In this document: positions 1 to 7,547 of the stretch, in pieces
How positions within the stretch are numbered: position 1 is the stretch's first letter
Layout: each line of letters begins with the position of its first letter
NCBI GenBank assembly: GCA_018242525.1
Contig: JAFEBS010000022.1
Span: forward strand, 1-38,033
Length of the DNA: 38,033 bases
Origin: Planctomycetota bacterium
Lineage (GTDB): Bacteria > Planctomycetota > Planctomycetia > Planctomycetales > Planctomycetaceae
Direction: 5' to 3'
The notes under the pieces: generated by a model
Databases searched by the model: none
What the model saw: only the letters and a program-made list of their open reading frames with translations
What the model was told of the DNA's origin: nothing
Position numbers and translations under genes: made by a program

Positions 1-680
1 CCGGTCCCGGGGGAACCGATCATCAATAAGTGGTGAGCCCCGGCGGCCGCAACCGTGACGGCGCGTTTGGCGGATTCCTGGCCCTTCACGTCGCCGTAGT
101 CGACCTGGTACTTGCCGAATTCCGCAACCGCGTCGGACCAGCTGAACGGATGCGGAGGAATCTCCAGTTGCCCGCTGAAGAAGCCGACTGCTTCGGTCAG
201 GGAGGCGACCGGGATCACATCAACGCCATCGACCACAGCCGCTTCGCGGGCGTTGTCGGCGGGGACGACGACCCCTTTCATTCCCAGTTCCTTGGCCTTG
301 AGCGCCATCGACAGCGTCCCCTTGGCGGGGCGGATCGAGCCATCCAGGGCCAGTTCGCCTACGGCCGAAAACTGCTTCAACAGGTCCGACGCCAGTTGGC
401 CGCTCGCCACCAGCAACCCCAGGGCAATCGACAAATCCACCGACGCGGCATCTTTCGGCAGATCGGCCGGGGAGAGGTTGATCACGACACGATCAATCGG
501 CCGGACGTAACCGCTGTTAACCAAAGCCCTTTCGATGCGATGAGTACTCTCCTTGACGGCAGCTTCCGCTAGGCCGACAAGGATTGTTTTGGGCAACGCA
601 CCGGGCGAAATGTCCACCTCGACATCCACCGGAGCCGCATCAATTCCGAGCAGCGAATACGTCGTCAGCTTGGCCAGCAT
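1..680 (-). CDS. comM: ComM/YifB-family Mg-chelatase-like AAA+ ATPase (5' part, runs off window)
   Basis: The minus strand translates from ATG at 680 into the typical N-terminus of the YifB/ComM family: MLAKLTTYSLLGIDA, then VDVEVDISPGALPKTILVGL, then VINLSPADLPKDAASVDLSIAL, a Lon-like/ChlI N-terminal domain. It reaches the start of the AAA+ domain (GQESAKRAVTVAAAG, then the Walker A beginning GSPGTG), where the window ends. About 226 of roughly 500 residues are therefore present. The ATG is the only in-frame start, because a TGA lies ten codons upstream; no clear Shine-Dalgarno is seen. Family members are hexameric helicases promoting branch migration during natural transformation (ComM of Haemophilus), although many genomes carry the gene without known competence. 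It is divergent from flhA across a long intergenic region. The family call is firm; the role in this organism is inferred. Confidence 0.93.
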   Translation of the reverse strand, partial: MLAKLTTYSLLGIDAAPVDVEVDISPGALPKTILVGLAEAAVKESTHRIERALVNSGYVRPIDRVVINLSPADLPKDAASVDLSIALGLLVASGQLASDLLKQFSAVGELALDGSIRPAKGTLSMALKAKELGMKGVVVPADNAREAAVVDGVDVIPVASLTEAVGFFSGQLEIPPHPFSWSDAVAEFGKYQVDYGDVKGQESAKRAVTVAAAGAHHLLMIGSPGT

Positions 681-1035
681 GAGGGAGTACGCGTCAGGGA
701 GACTGTTTCAGATCGTCCGAAAGTCTGCATGCTACCGCATTATGAGACTGTGAGCGAGGGAGGAGATCGTGGACTGGGAAAACTGGGTGCGGGCAGCGCT
801 CTCTCCGCGAAAATTGAACTTTGAACCACATGACCCCGAATCCGTCCCAAAAAACAATCCAACGGAAATTGTAGTGAGAAAAATGGCAATGATTTCCAGA
901 ATGTCATGGTGTTTTTACTCCCAACTGCGGAAGTTGGGTGAATGCCTTGCGGTTCACAAAGTCACTGGCATCGCCCGCTCCCCCCTGCTCGCTCTCTCTG
1001 CTGTGTGGACCGGGGTCGTCGGGCAAAAATGCGCC

Positions 1036-1089
1036 CGGGAGACCTGCGGCCGGCCGTTTCGGCGAGGTCGGGAGACCTGCGCCGAGCGG
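1036..1089 (+). repeat. CGGGAGACCTGCG repeat, intergenic copy
   Basis: A 33-nt unit (1036-1068) and the start of a second unit (1069-1089), both opening with CGGGAGACCTGCG. The same 33-nt-then-shorter arrangement occurs in frame inside flhF (3979-4079), so this is a dispersed family rather than a local duplication. Confidence 0.8.
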
Positions 1090-1092
1090 AGT

Positions 1093-1129
1093 GAGAAATA
1101 CACCCGCGGCTAGCGCCTTGCGGCTCACA
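1093..1129 (+). repeat. CACCCGCGGCTAGCGCC dispersed element, copy 1
   Basis: Matches the element at 9629-9664 nearly base for base (GAGAA-TACACCCGCGGCTAGCGCC, then TTGCGGCTCACA versus GTGCGGCTCACA), with one extra A in this copy. It is not flanked by the inverted partner seen at the second copy. Confidence 0.8.
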
Positions 1130-1425
1130 AAGTAAGTGACGTTGGCCGCTCCCGGCCCCTGCCCCATGAGTCAAAGTTGCGATTCGGCGTCGATTTCTGC
1201 GGCTGGCCAGATTCGTGACAGCCCGTCCGGCAGAGTTTGCTTATGGCCGACAGAACGATTGGCAGATTCCGCCGGTGCAATGACTTGCGACGGAAAGTGG
1301 CCGTCATTCCTCTGGACATCCATTTTTCTTTCCGATATCAACCGCCCGCCTCTCTCCCCCACTTCAATTTGTTGCAATTCACATCACCTTTTGGACGGCA
1401 ATCGGCCGTCTTTACGGAGACACGG

Positions 1426-3594
1426 ATGTCTACCGCCAGCGCTATCCGTCCGCGCGGAATGGCAGGAGCCTCACTGGGGCTGGTCCTGCCCGTGCTGATG
1501 ATTTTGTCGCTGCTCGTGGTTGTCGTTCCGGTTTCTCCCCTGGTGCTGGACTTGTTACTGGCGGCCAATCTGACGGGGGCCGTCATTCTACTGCTGGCGA
1601 CTCTGTTTGTTGCCAAGCCGTTGGAATTCAGTGCGTTTCCGTCACTGCTATTACTGTCGACCCTGGCGCGGCTGGTGCTGAATATCGCGTCCACTCGACT
1701 GGTGCTGACGCGGGCCGCTTCGCAGGGAACCTCGGCCGCGGGCGAAGTGATTCATTCGTTTGCCCGGTTTGTGGCCCAGGACCAGTTGGTGGTCGGGATG
1801 ATCCTGTTTGCGATCCTGGTGGTGATTCAGTTTATGGTGGTCACCAAGGGTGCGACGCGACTGAGCGAAGTCGCAGCCAGGTTTGCCCTGGACGGATTGC
1901 CGGGTCGCCAGATGGCGATTGACGCCGATTTGAACACCGGAGCGATCACGGCCGACGAAGCTCGACGACGCCGTGCGGACGTGGCGGCCCAGGCGGATTT
2001 TCATGCGGCGATGGATGGAGCCGGAAAATTTGTTCGGGGGGACGCACTGGCCGGAATCCTGATTACGCTGGTCAACCTGATCGGCGGCGTGCTGATCGGT
2101 GTGATCCAGTATCGGATGGCCCCGCAACGCGCCGTCGAAGTTTTTTCGCTGCTGACCATTGGCGACGGACTGGTGACCCAGATCCCCAGTTTTCTGATCG
2201 GACTGTCGGCCGCGCTGCTGGCCACGCGATCCTCCTCGGAAACCAACCTGTCTCGCGACGTGATTGGTCAGACCTTCCAGGATCCCGCCGTGCTGTTCCT
2301 GGCGTCGGCCGCGACATTGGCACTCGCCTTCACCGGCTTGCCGATGCTGCCGATGCTGATCCTGGGAACAGGCTGTGCGATCACGGGAGAATCCCTGCGA
2401 CGCCGACGATTGCAAACAGACCTCGAACAAGTCCAAACCGCGGCCACGGCGGCGGTTCCCGCAAAGCCGGTCGCTCGGCCGGAAGACCAATTGACCGTGG
2501 AACCGATCGAACTGGAGCTTGGGTTCCGGCTGATTCGGCTCACCCACGCCGCAAACGGTGGCGGCCTGATGGAACGAGTGACTCAATTGCGCCAGCGGAT
2601 TGCCCAGGAACTGGGGATCCTGCTGCCGAAGGTCAAGATTCGCGACAGCCTGAAACTGAAGGATCGGGCGTATCAGATCAAGCTGCGGGGTGTGATCGTC
2701 GCTGGTGGCGAAGTTCGTCCCGAGGAACTGCTGGCGCTCGACACGGGTCTGACCAGTGGAACAGTCTCCGGGACAGATGCTCAGGATCCGGTGACGGGGC
2801 ACCCAGGTCGATGGATCGAAGCGGGACAGGCCGAACGGGCTCGTACGCTGGGTTACAAGATCGTGGAACCGACTCAGATCGTGATCGGACACCTGGCGGA
2901 CGTCGTTCGCGGACACGCCGACGAACTGCTCAGCCGACAGCACGTCCATCAATTGCTCGACAACCTGCGTCAATCGTCTCCACGCGTGATCGACGAATTG
3001 ATCCCCGAACTGCTCAAGCCATCCCAGGTACATCAGGTGCTGGCCAATCTGCTGCGGGAACGGATCCCGGTCCGCGATCTGGAAACGATCCTGGCAACTC
3101 TGGGCGACCATGCCGATCGGACAAAAGACACTCTGATTCTGACCGAGTATGTGCGACAGGCCTTGAGCCGTGTGATCTGTCAACCAGTCCGCGATACGCG
3201 CGGCGTGATACATGCCATTACGGTCGATCCCGCCCTGGAAGATGTCCTGGCCAACGGGTTCGAGTTTTCGGAACGGGGTCCGATCATCAAACTGACGCCG
3301 CAAGTGACCGACGGAGTTTGCCACGAGCTCGCTCGCCAGATTCAAAAGCTGACCCGCGCTGGTCTGCCGGCGGTGGTGGTCTGCGGTCCGCGAGTCCGCC
3401 ATGTCCTGCGTCAAATCACCGTCGGGCCCCTTCCAAAGGTCACGATCCTCAGCCTGAATGAGATTCCTCGAGAGACCTCGGTTCGCTCCGTGGCTCAGAT
3501 CCCCTTGAATGCCGTCAAGATCCCACTGTCTCTGGACGCCGGATGGCGGCGTTCGCCAAACACTCAACCGGATGAACTGGTCGCTTCACACTGA
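1426..3594 (+). CDS. flhA: Flagellar biosynthesis protein FlhA
   Basis: FlhA is the export-gate protein of the flagellar type III secretion system in the inner membrane. The 722-aa product has an N-terminal membrane half with about eight hydrophobic segments (for example residues 17-38, 41-62, 70-89, 119-140, 207-228, 240-266, 287-315). The FHIPEP-family loop KGATRLSEVAARFALDGLPG sits near 141-160. A soluble export-platform domain follows from about 330 to the end. Length is slightly above the usual ~690-700. ATG 1426 was chosen because GGAG (1416-1419) precedes it by six bases and the hydrophobic domain starts right after; a TTG at 1237 would add 63 implausible residues. It starts the flagellar module and is followed 35 bp downstream by flhF, with an operon likely. 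Confidence 0.97.
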   Translation: MSTASAIRPRGMAGASLGLVLPVLMILSLLVVVVPVSPLVLDLLLAANLTGAVILLLATLFVAKPLEFSAFPSLLLLSTLARLVLNIASTRLVLTRAASQGTSAAGEVIHSFARFVAQDQLVVGMILFAILVVIQFMVVTKGATRLSEVAARFALDGLPGRQMAIDADLNTGAITADEARRRRADVAAQADFHAAMDGAGKFVRGDALAGILITLVNLIGGVLIGVIQYRMAPQRAVEVFSLLTIGDGLVTQIPSFLIGLSAALLATRSSSETNLSRDVIGQTFQDPAVLFLASAATLALAFTGLPMLPMLILGTGCAITGESLRRRRLQTDLEQVQTAATAAVPAKPVARPEDQLTVEPIELELGFRLIRLTHAANGGGLMERVTQLRQRIAQELGILLPKVKIRDSLKLKDRAYQIKLRGVIVAGGEVRPEELLALDTGLTSGTVSGTDAQDPVTGHPGRWIEAGQAERARTLGYKIVEPTQIVIGHLADVVRGHADELLSRQHVHQLLDNLRQSSPRVIDELIPELLKPSQVHQVLANLLRERIPVRDLETILATLGDHADRTKDTLILTEYVRQALSRVICQPVRDTRGVIHAITVDPALEDVLANGFEFSERGPIIKLTPQVTDGVCHELARQIQKLTRAGLPAVVVCGPRVRHVLRQITVGPLPKVTILSLNEIPRETSVRSVAQIPLNAVKIPLSLDAGWRRSPNTQPDELVASH

Positions 3595-3629
3595 CCCCTT
3601 GTCGAAACTCTCGGTCCTGCGAGACAATC

Positions 3630-5123
3630 ATGAACACAACGATTCGTACATTCCGTGCCGCTGCTGCCGACGAGGCGATTGCCCAGGTCCGCCGGGAAAT
3701 GGGTCTGGACGCCGTGGTGCTGGAGGTCAAGCAAGTCACCGTACGCGGCTGGTTCTCGTCGAAGACTGAGTTCGAAGTCCAGGCGACGCGGGCGGCGGCC
3801 GCGACAGGAACACCGGTGGCTGCTGAATTGGCTCCGCCACCTGCGCTGCCCGAAACTGTGGGTTCACGACTTCGACAGGTCGATACCGATGGACAGACTC
3901 GGCGAATTGTGGCTGACGTCGTCCGCCAGATGCCGACGGCGGCCGAAAGTCGGATGGCGGGAATCCATGCAGAGGGAAGAGGAGACCTGCGGTCGGGGGT
4001 TTCGGCGGGGTCGGGAGACCCTCGCCGAGATGGGTCGGGAGACCCGCGCCGAGATGGGTCTGGAGACCTGCGCCGAGAGTCGCTGTCGATTGAACAGCGG
4101 CTGGATGCCCTGCAGCAGATGATTGCGGATCTGGGACGCCGGACCTTGCCACGCGGGTTGATCGAGATTCCGCCGGAACTGTTCCCCCATTACATGACAC
4201 TGGTCGAAGCCGATGTCGACGAACAACTCGCCCGGGAGTTGATCCAGGAATTGCAGCAACATGCCGCGCCCGGTCAACTGGCCGATACTTCGGCCACGAT
4301 GGCGCTGATCACCGCGTTGATGGAACGCCGGATTCCGTGTGACCGCGTGCTGAATCCGGTGCCCGGACGTCGCCAGATTGCGATGGTTGTGGGACCGACC
4401 GGTGTTGGCAAGACGACGACCCTGGCCAAGCTGGCGGGTCGGTTTGGTATGCAGGACAACTGTCGCATCGGGCTGATCACAGTGGATACGTACCGGGTGG
4501 CGGCCGTCGAACAACTGCGAACCTACGCTGAAATCATCGACCTGCCGATGAAAGTCGTGACCAACGCGACTCAGATGCAGGAAGCCCTGGACTCGTTCAT
4601 CGATTGCGATCTGGTCCTGATCGACACTGCCGGGCGAAGTCCCAACGATGAACAGAGTCTGGCGGAACTGAAGCAACTGGTCGAAGCGGCCTGTCCCGAT
4701 CACATCTATCTGGTCTTGAGTCTGTCGTCAGGAGCGACCGCGTTGCGGACGGCGGCAGAACGGTTTGCCTGTGTTCACCCGACGTCACTGGTGATGACCA
4801 AGCTGGACGAAGCCAGTGGTTGCGGCGGCTTGTTGTCGGTTGCCCGAAATATCGGATTGCCGATGTCGTACTTCACCACCGGTCAGGAAGTTCCCCGGGA
4901 CATCGAACCGGCCAACCCCTGTCGCGCGGCCCGCCTGATCGTGGGGACCGATTCCGTTCAATCAACACCAGCCCGATGCGCGAGCGAGGGATATGCTGAT
5001 GGACGTCCAATTTCAAATGAGGGCAGTGTCCTCAATTCAATTCGAGCGACCGCTCGAGAACTTCAACTGCCGCTCCCGTTGGTCGCTCGCGCGTCGAACT
5101 CGTGTTCCGTGTCCAACTCGTAA
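3630..5123 (+). CDS. flhF: Flagellar placement GTPase FlhF with repeat-derived linker and tail
   Basis: FlhF is an SRP-type GTPase that sets the position and number of flagella at the membrane. The N-terminus (MNTTIRTFRA, then REMGLDAVVLEVKQV) is the usual FlhF B domain. The NG domain follows, with Walker A GPTGVGKT at 255-262, DTYRVAAVEQL at 286-296, DTAGR at 332-336 and TKLD at 390-393. The expected family end is near residue 444 (VPRDIEP, RAARLIVG). The remaining ~53 residues are encoded by an inverted-repeat element (4964-5151), and the TAA stop at 5121-5123 abuts its right arm. The linker at residues 117-150 is encoded by a dispersed 33/24-nt repeat that keeps frame. It lies 35 bp after flhA and 87 bp before flhG. 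The GTPase core looks intact. Confidence 0.96.
   Translation: MNTTIRTFRAAAADEAIAQVRREMGLDAVVLEVKQVTVRGWFSSKTEFEVQATRAAAATGTPVAAELAPPPALPETVGSRLRQVDTDGQTRRIVADVVRQMPTAAESRMAGIHAEGRGDLRSGVSAGSGDPRRDGSGDPRRDGSGDLRRESLSIEQRLDALQQMIADLGRRTLPRGLIEIPPELFPHYMTLVEADVDEQLARELIQELQQHAAPGQLADTSATMALITALMERRIPCDRVLNPVPGRRQIAMVVGPTGVGKTTTLAKLAGRFGMQDNCRIGLITVDTYRVAAVEQLRTYAEIIDLPMKVVTNATQMQEALDSFIDCDLVLIDTAGRSPNDEQSLAELKQLVEAACPDHIYLVLSLSSGATALRTAAERFACVHPTSLVMTKLDEASGCGGLLSVARNIGLPMSYFTTGQEVPRDIEPANPCRAARLIVGTDSVQSTPARCASEGYADGRPISNEGSVLNSIRATARELQLPLPLVARASNSCSVSNS
3979..4079 (+). repeat. In-frame GGAGACC repeat inside flhF
   Basis: One 33-nt unit (3979-4011) is followed by two 24-nt units (4012-4035 and 4036-4059, one base apart) and a partial third (4060-4079). 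Unit lengths are multiples of three, so they encode the Gly/Asp/Arg-rich linker GSGDPRRDGSGDPRRDGSGD without breaking the frame. The same family lies at 1036-1089. Confidence 0.88.
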
Positions 5124-5151
5124 TCCCTCGCTCGCGCGTCGGGCTGGTGTT
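4964..5151. repeat. Inverted-repeat element overlapping the flhF 3' end
   Basis: Left arm 4964-4991 and right arm 5124-5151 are 28-nt inverted repeats (27 of 28 match) of the form ACCAGCCCGATGCGCGAGCG. They enclose 132 bp that also holds a diverged half-copy TCGCTCGCGCGTCGAACTCG (5083-5102). The element carries no ORF of its own beyond the flhF tail, so it resembles a non-autonomous, MITE- or REP-like repeat. A degenerate related half-copy is at 10142-10164. Confidence 0.85.
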
Positions 5152-5210
5152 CTGAATGACTGATGGAAGCAACTGACCAATTAATCCCGTTCACTGCAGA
5201 TTGAAACTTC

Positions 5211-6218
5211 ATGCCGTCTCTGACTGCCTCACTGACCCGAACCACCGACGATCAGGCTCGCGAACTGCGGGCGCTGGTCGCACGACGCACGGCACAGGTC
5301 AAGCCGGAAACGGCGTCACGGGTTTGTCGTACGCTGGCGGTCATCAGCGGCAAGGGCGGAGTCGGCAAAAGCGTGATTGCCCTGAACCTGGCGATCGCGC
5401 TGGCGAAAGCGGGAGCATCGGTCGGACTGGTGGATGCCAGTCCGGGAACGGGCAGCCTGGGAATCCTTTGCGGCCAGAACGGCTATTGGAATTTGGAGCA
5501 CGTGGCGGCGGGTTCACGGACGCTCGACGACATCGTCCTGCCAGGACCACATGGAATTCAGATCGTCCCCGGGGGCAGTCACCTGTTGTCCGCCACAGAA
5601 CCTGGCTCATTCCTGCCGCGGGAACTGGGGGCGTTCGAGCAACGGCACGACTGGATGATTATCGACGCCGGGTCGGACATTCGAAACAATCAATGGTTTG
5701 CGGCCCCGGCCGATGGCACGCTGATCGTGACCACGCCTGAATCAACGGCCGTGGCCGAGACCTATGCGGCGATCAAGTCGCTGGCCGCCACGGGAGTCCC
5801 GTCGGTGTCGGTCCTGGTGAACCAGGCGCAATCGACACAGCAGGCACAACAGATTCTGGATCGGCTGCGTCATGCGGCCCGCGGCTTCCTGGGAACAGAC
5901 CTTGGACTGGCAGGCGGCATTCCGTGGGATGCGCAGGTCGGGCAATCGGTGTCCGAGCGAATCCCGTTGAGCGACATTCAGTCACCGGGTGCCGCCTGGA
6001 ATGCCCTGAAACAGTTGGGACAGCGTCTGCAGCGGACGACCTCGACTCAGGCGGCGAATGGCTATGTCGATCGGCTGATTCAGCATCTGGCGGAGCGCCA
6101 CCAGTCCTTGGAAAGAGGGGTCAGACCCTTTGGAGGGCAATCGATTCACCTTGAAAAGCGCCTGCTCGGAGAGGGTCAGACCCCTTCTCCCACGGGCTGT
6201 GCACAGTCGGAAACTTGA
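5211..6218 (+). CDS. flhG: Flagellar number regulator FlhG (MinD/ParA-like ATPase), with altered DxD motif
   Basis: FlhG (YlxH, FleN) is a MinD-family ATPase that acts with FlhF to control flagellar number. The 335-aa product has a ~40-residue N-terminal extension with an arginine-rich stretch, then the deviant Walker A ISGKGGVGKS at 45-54. The following A' motif reads LVDASPGTG at 73-81, where relatives have DADLGLAN, so the second Asp (D40 of E. coli MinD) is Ser77. The Walker B region is MIIDAGSD at 149-156. Residues from about 303 on are encoded by two GGGTCAGACCC-containing repeats and look like an acquired tail. ATG 5211 follows flhF by 87 bp, partly occupied by the flhF-end repeat. The family and context are clear; ATPase activity is uncertain. 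Confidence 0.92.
   Translation: MPSLTASLTRTTDDQARELRALVARRTAQVKPETASRVCRTLAVISGKGGVGKSVIALNLAIALAKAGASVGLVDASPGTGSLGILCGQNGYWNLEHVAAGSRTLDDIVLPGPHGIQIVPGGSHLLSATEPGSFLPRELGAFEQRHDWMIIDAGSDIRNNQWFAAPADGTLIVTTPESTAVAETYAAIKSLAATGVPSVSVLVNQAQSTQQAQQILDRLRHAARGFLGTDLGLAGGIPWDAQVGQSVSERIPLSDIQSPGAAWNALKQLGQRLQRTTSTQAANGYVDRLIQHLAERHQSLERGVRPFGGQSIHLEKRLLGEGQTPSPTGCAQSET
6111..6192. repeat. Paired GGGTCAGACCC repeats at the flhG 3' end
   Basis: GAGGGGTCAGACCCTTTGG near 6114-6132 and GAGAGGGTCAGACCCCTTC near 6170-6188 share the core GGGTCAGACCC, itself a self-complementary hairpin with a one-base centre. They encode the last ~33 residues of FlhG and lie about 55 bp apart. Confidence 0.75.
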
Positions 6219-6392
6219 GAGAATTGTTGATGAATTCGCGGTTTTGCGAAATGTCGGTCCGATTGGAATATCCAGGAAAAATAAAGTGATTTAACTCAAT
6301 TCTCAGGCCGGGTCCGGTCGATACTGACAGAGCGGAATTGTGGCCGTGCCGGTGGTCGTTTGGACCACGACGACACGCAAACCGCCTGCAGG

Positions 6393-6581
6393 ATGGAACC
6401 GAGCATGGCTTGGCAATACGCGCGATGTTGGGCCCTGGTGGGTTTTGTTTTGACAATAGTTCGTGGACAGTTATTGATGGTGGGCTTTGACGCCACCCTG
6501 CGTGCCGCTCTTCTGTCGTTGATCGTGGGCTACGGTCTGGGACTGATGTGCGGTGCGTTGTGGCAAGAAGCCTTTGAATGA
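6393..6581 (+). CDS. Small two-helix membrane protein between flhG and the sigma factor
   Basis: I do not recognise this protein. From ATG 6393 it is 62 aa and begins MEPSMAWQYARCWALVGFVL. It has two likely transmembrane segments, WALVGFVLTIVRGQLLMVGF and AALLSLIVGYGLGLMCGAL, separated by a short charged turn (DATLR), and an acidic end (QEAFE). Starts at TTG 6360 or ATG 6405 are also possible; ribosome-binding signals are weak for all. It sits on the same strand within the flagellar module, 174 bp after flhG and 117 bp before the sigma gene. A flagellar or membrane-assembly role is therefore possible, but this rests on position only. Confidence 0.6.
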   Translation: MEPSMAWQYARCWALVGFVLTIVRGQLLMVGFDATLRAALLSLIVGYGLGLMCGALWQEAFE

Positions 6582-6698
6582 CCCGGGACGCAAGTCCCAA
6601 CGAGCCGCCGTTAGCGGTAAATCATCTGACGGCAACGACGTCATCATCGCGGACGGGACAGCCCGGCCGGCGATCCAATGACAACCATGGAGGGTTGG

Positions 6699-7484
6699 AT
6701 GGTCACGAAGGTTTCCGAAGAAGACATCGCCCAGATCTGGGCGAAATTCAAGTGCGATCAAACGAATCAGTCGTTACGCAACAAGTTAATTGAACGCTTC
6801 CTGCCCCTGGTCCGTTACAACGCGGAACGGGTGTGGGCGAAGCTGCCGGATGGAGTTGACCTGAACGACTTGATCTCGGCGGGCGTCTTCGGACTGATCG
6901 ATGCCATTGAAGCATTCGATCTGGATCGCGGAGTCAAATTCGAAACCTATTGCGTTCCTCGAATTCGCGGAGCCATGCTGGACGAACTGAGAACGATGGA
7001 CTGGGTTCCACGTCTGGTTCGCAGCAAGGCCAGCAAACTGGAAGCCGCCCGGAAGGAATCCGAGGCGGAACTGGGACGTCCGCCGACGGATCTGGAGGTC
7101 TCCCGCAAGATGGGGATCCCCGTCGAGGAATACGAAAAGCTCAAGTCAGAAGCCAGCGCGGTCAACCTGGTCAGTCTGAACAAGAAGTGGTACGAGACCG
7201 ACAGCTACAAGGATGTCCGCGAGATCGACATCATCGAGGACACCAAGGGTGAAGACCCGACGCTGGGGATTCAGAAACGCGACGTCATGAAGCTGGTGAC
7301 GAAGGGCCTGAACCGCAACGAACGCCTCATCATCATCCTGTACTATTACGAGGAATTGACGATGAAGGAAATCGGTACGACCCTGGGGTTGTCCGAATCA
7401 CGCGTCAGCCAGATGCATTCCAGCATCGTCAACCGGTTGAAGGAACAACTGGGCCGACGCCGCCCGGAATTCTCCACGCAATAG
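6699..7484 (+). CDS. fliA: RNA polymerase sigma-28 factor (FliA/WhiG family)
   Basis: Directs RNA polymerase to late flagellar (class III-type) promoters. The 261-aa product shows sigma-70 region 2 (ERFLPLVRYNAERV, DLISAGVFGLIDAIEAFD, then GVKFETYCVPRIRGAMLDEL). Region 3 follows (ELGRPPTDLEVSRKMGIPVE), and then region 4 with its helix-turn-helix (LTMKEIGTTLGLSESRVSQM). The RIRGAMLDELR and GLSESRVSQMH stretches are characteristic of FliA/WhiG rather than housekeeping sigma. ATG 6699 has GGAGGG (6689-6694) four bases upstream; in-frame ATGs at 6678 and 6687 are alternatives and would add at most seven residues. No FlgM anti-sigma gene is visible nearby. It is the last gene of the flagellar module and is followed by a strong hairpin. 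Confidence 0.96.
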   Translation: MVTKVSEEDIAQIWAKFKCDQTNQSLRNKLIERFLPLVRYNAERVWAKLPDGVDLNDLISAGVFGLIDAIEAFDLDRGVKFETYCVPRIRGAMLDELRTMDWVPRLVRSKASKLEAARKESEAELGRPPTDLEVSRKMGIPVEEYEKLKSEASAVNLVSLNKKWYETDSYKDVREIDIIEDTKGEDPTLGIQKRDVMKLVTKGLNRNERLIIILYYYEELTMKEIGTTLGLSESRVSQMHSSIVNRLKEQLGRRRPEFSTQ

Positions 7485-7513
7485 TTTCCCGTCATTGCGA
7501 TGCAGACATCAGC

Positions 7514-7545
7514 AAAGCCCGAACCGCCGCTGCGGTTCGGGCTTT
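7514..7545. terminator. Bidirectional intrinsic terminator after the flagellar module
   Basis: A perfect 14-bp stem (AAAGCCCGAACCGC at 7514-7527 with its complement at 7532-7545) and a 4-nt loop lie between the convergent fliA and STN-domain genes. The A/T-ending arms (AAA ... TTT) allow function on both strands. Confidence 0.88.
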
Positions 7546-7547
7546 GT

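Larger units (their letters stand above)
944..1133 (+). repeat. Direct-repeat pair GCCTTGCGGYTCACAAAGT
   Basis: Copies at 944-962 and 1115-1133 differ by one base (ggT versus ggC). Both are followed by a related GC-rich stretch (cgcccgctcccc versus ggccgctcccgg), so the duplicated unit is longer than the perfect core. A related end, GCCGTGCGGCTCACA, occurs at 9650-9664. Confidence 0.75.
681..1425. other. Intergenic region with dispersed repeats (comM / flhA divergent spacer)
   Basis: No convincing gene in 745 bp. It holds two copies of a 19-nt direct repeat GCCTTGCGGYTCACAAAGT (944-962 and 1115-1133), a CACCCGCGGCTAGCGCC element (1093-1129), and a compound repeat of a 33-nt plus a 21-nt CGGGAGACCTGCG unit (1036-1089) that also occurs inside flhF. 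The flhA promoter and the comM promoter must lie here, but I could not identify -35/-10 or sigma-54 boxes with confidence. ORFs drawn through it are made of repeat sequence. Confidence 0.7.

Noticed and set aside
769..1113. 114-residue open frame on the plus strand
   Set aside because: It runs through three repeat elements, has no ribosome-binding site and no recognisable fold.
1651..3567. 638-residue open frame on the minus strand
   Set aside because: Antisense to flhA, whose protein is unmistakable; the minus-strand translation is Gln/His/Arg-rich and matches nothing.
3979..5123. Frameshift or pseudogene in flhF
   Set aside because: Despite the two repeat insertions the frame is continuous and all GTPase motifs are intact, so the gene is treated as functional.
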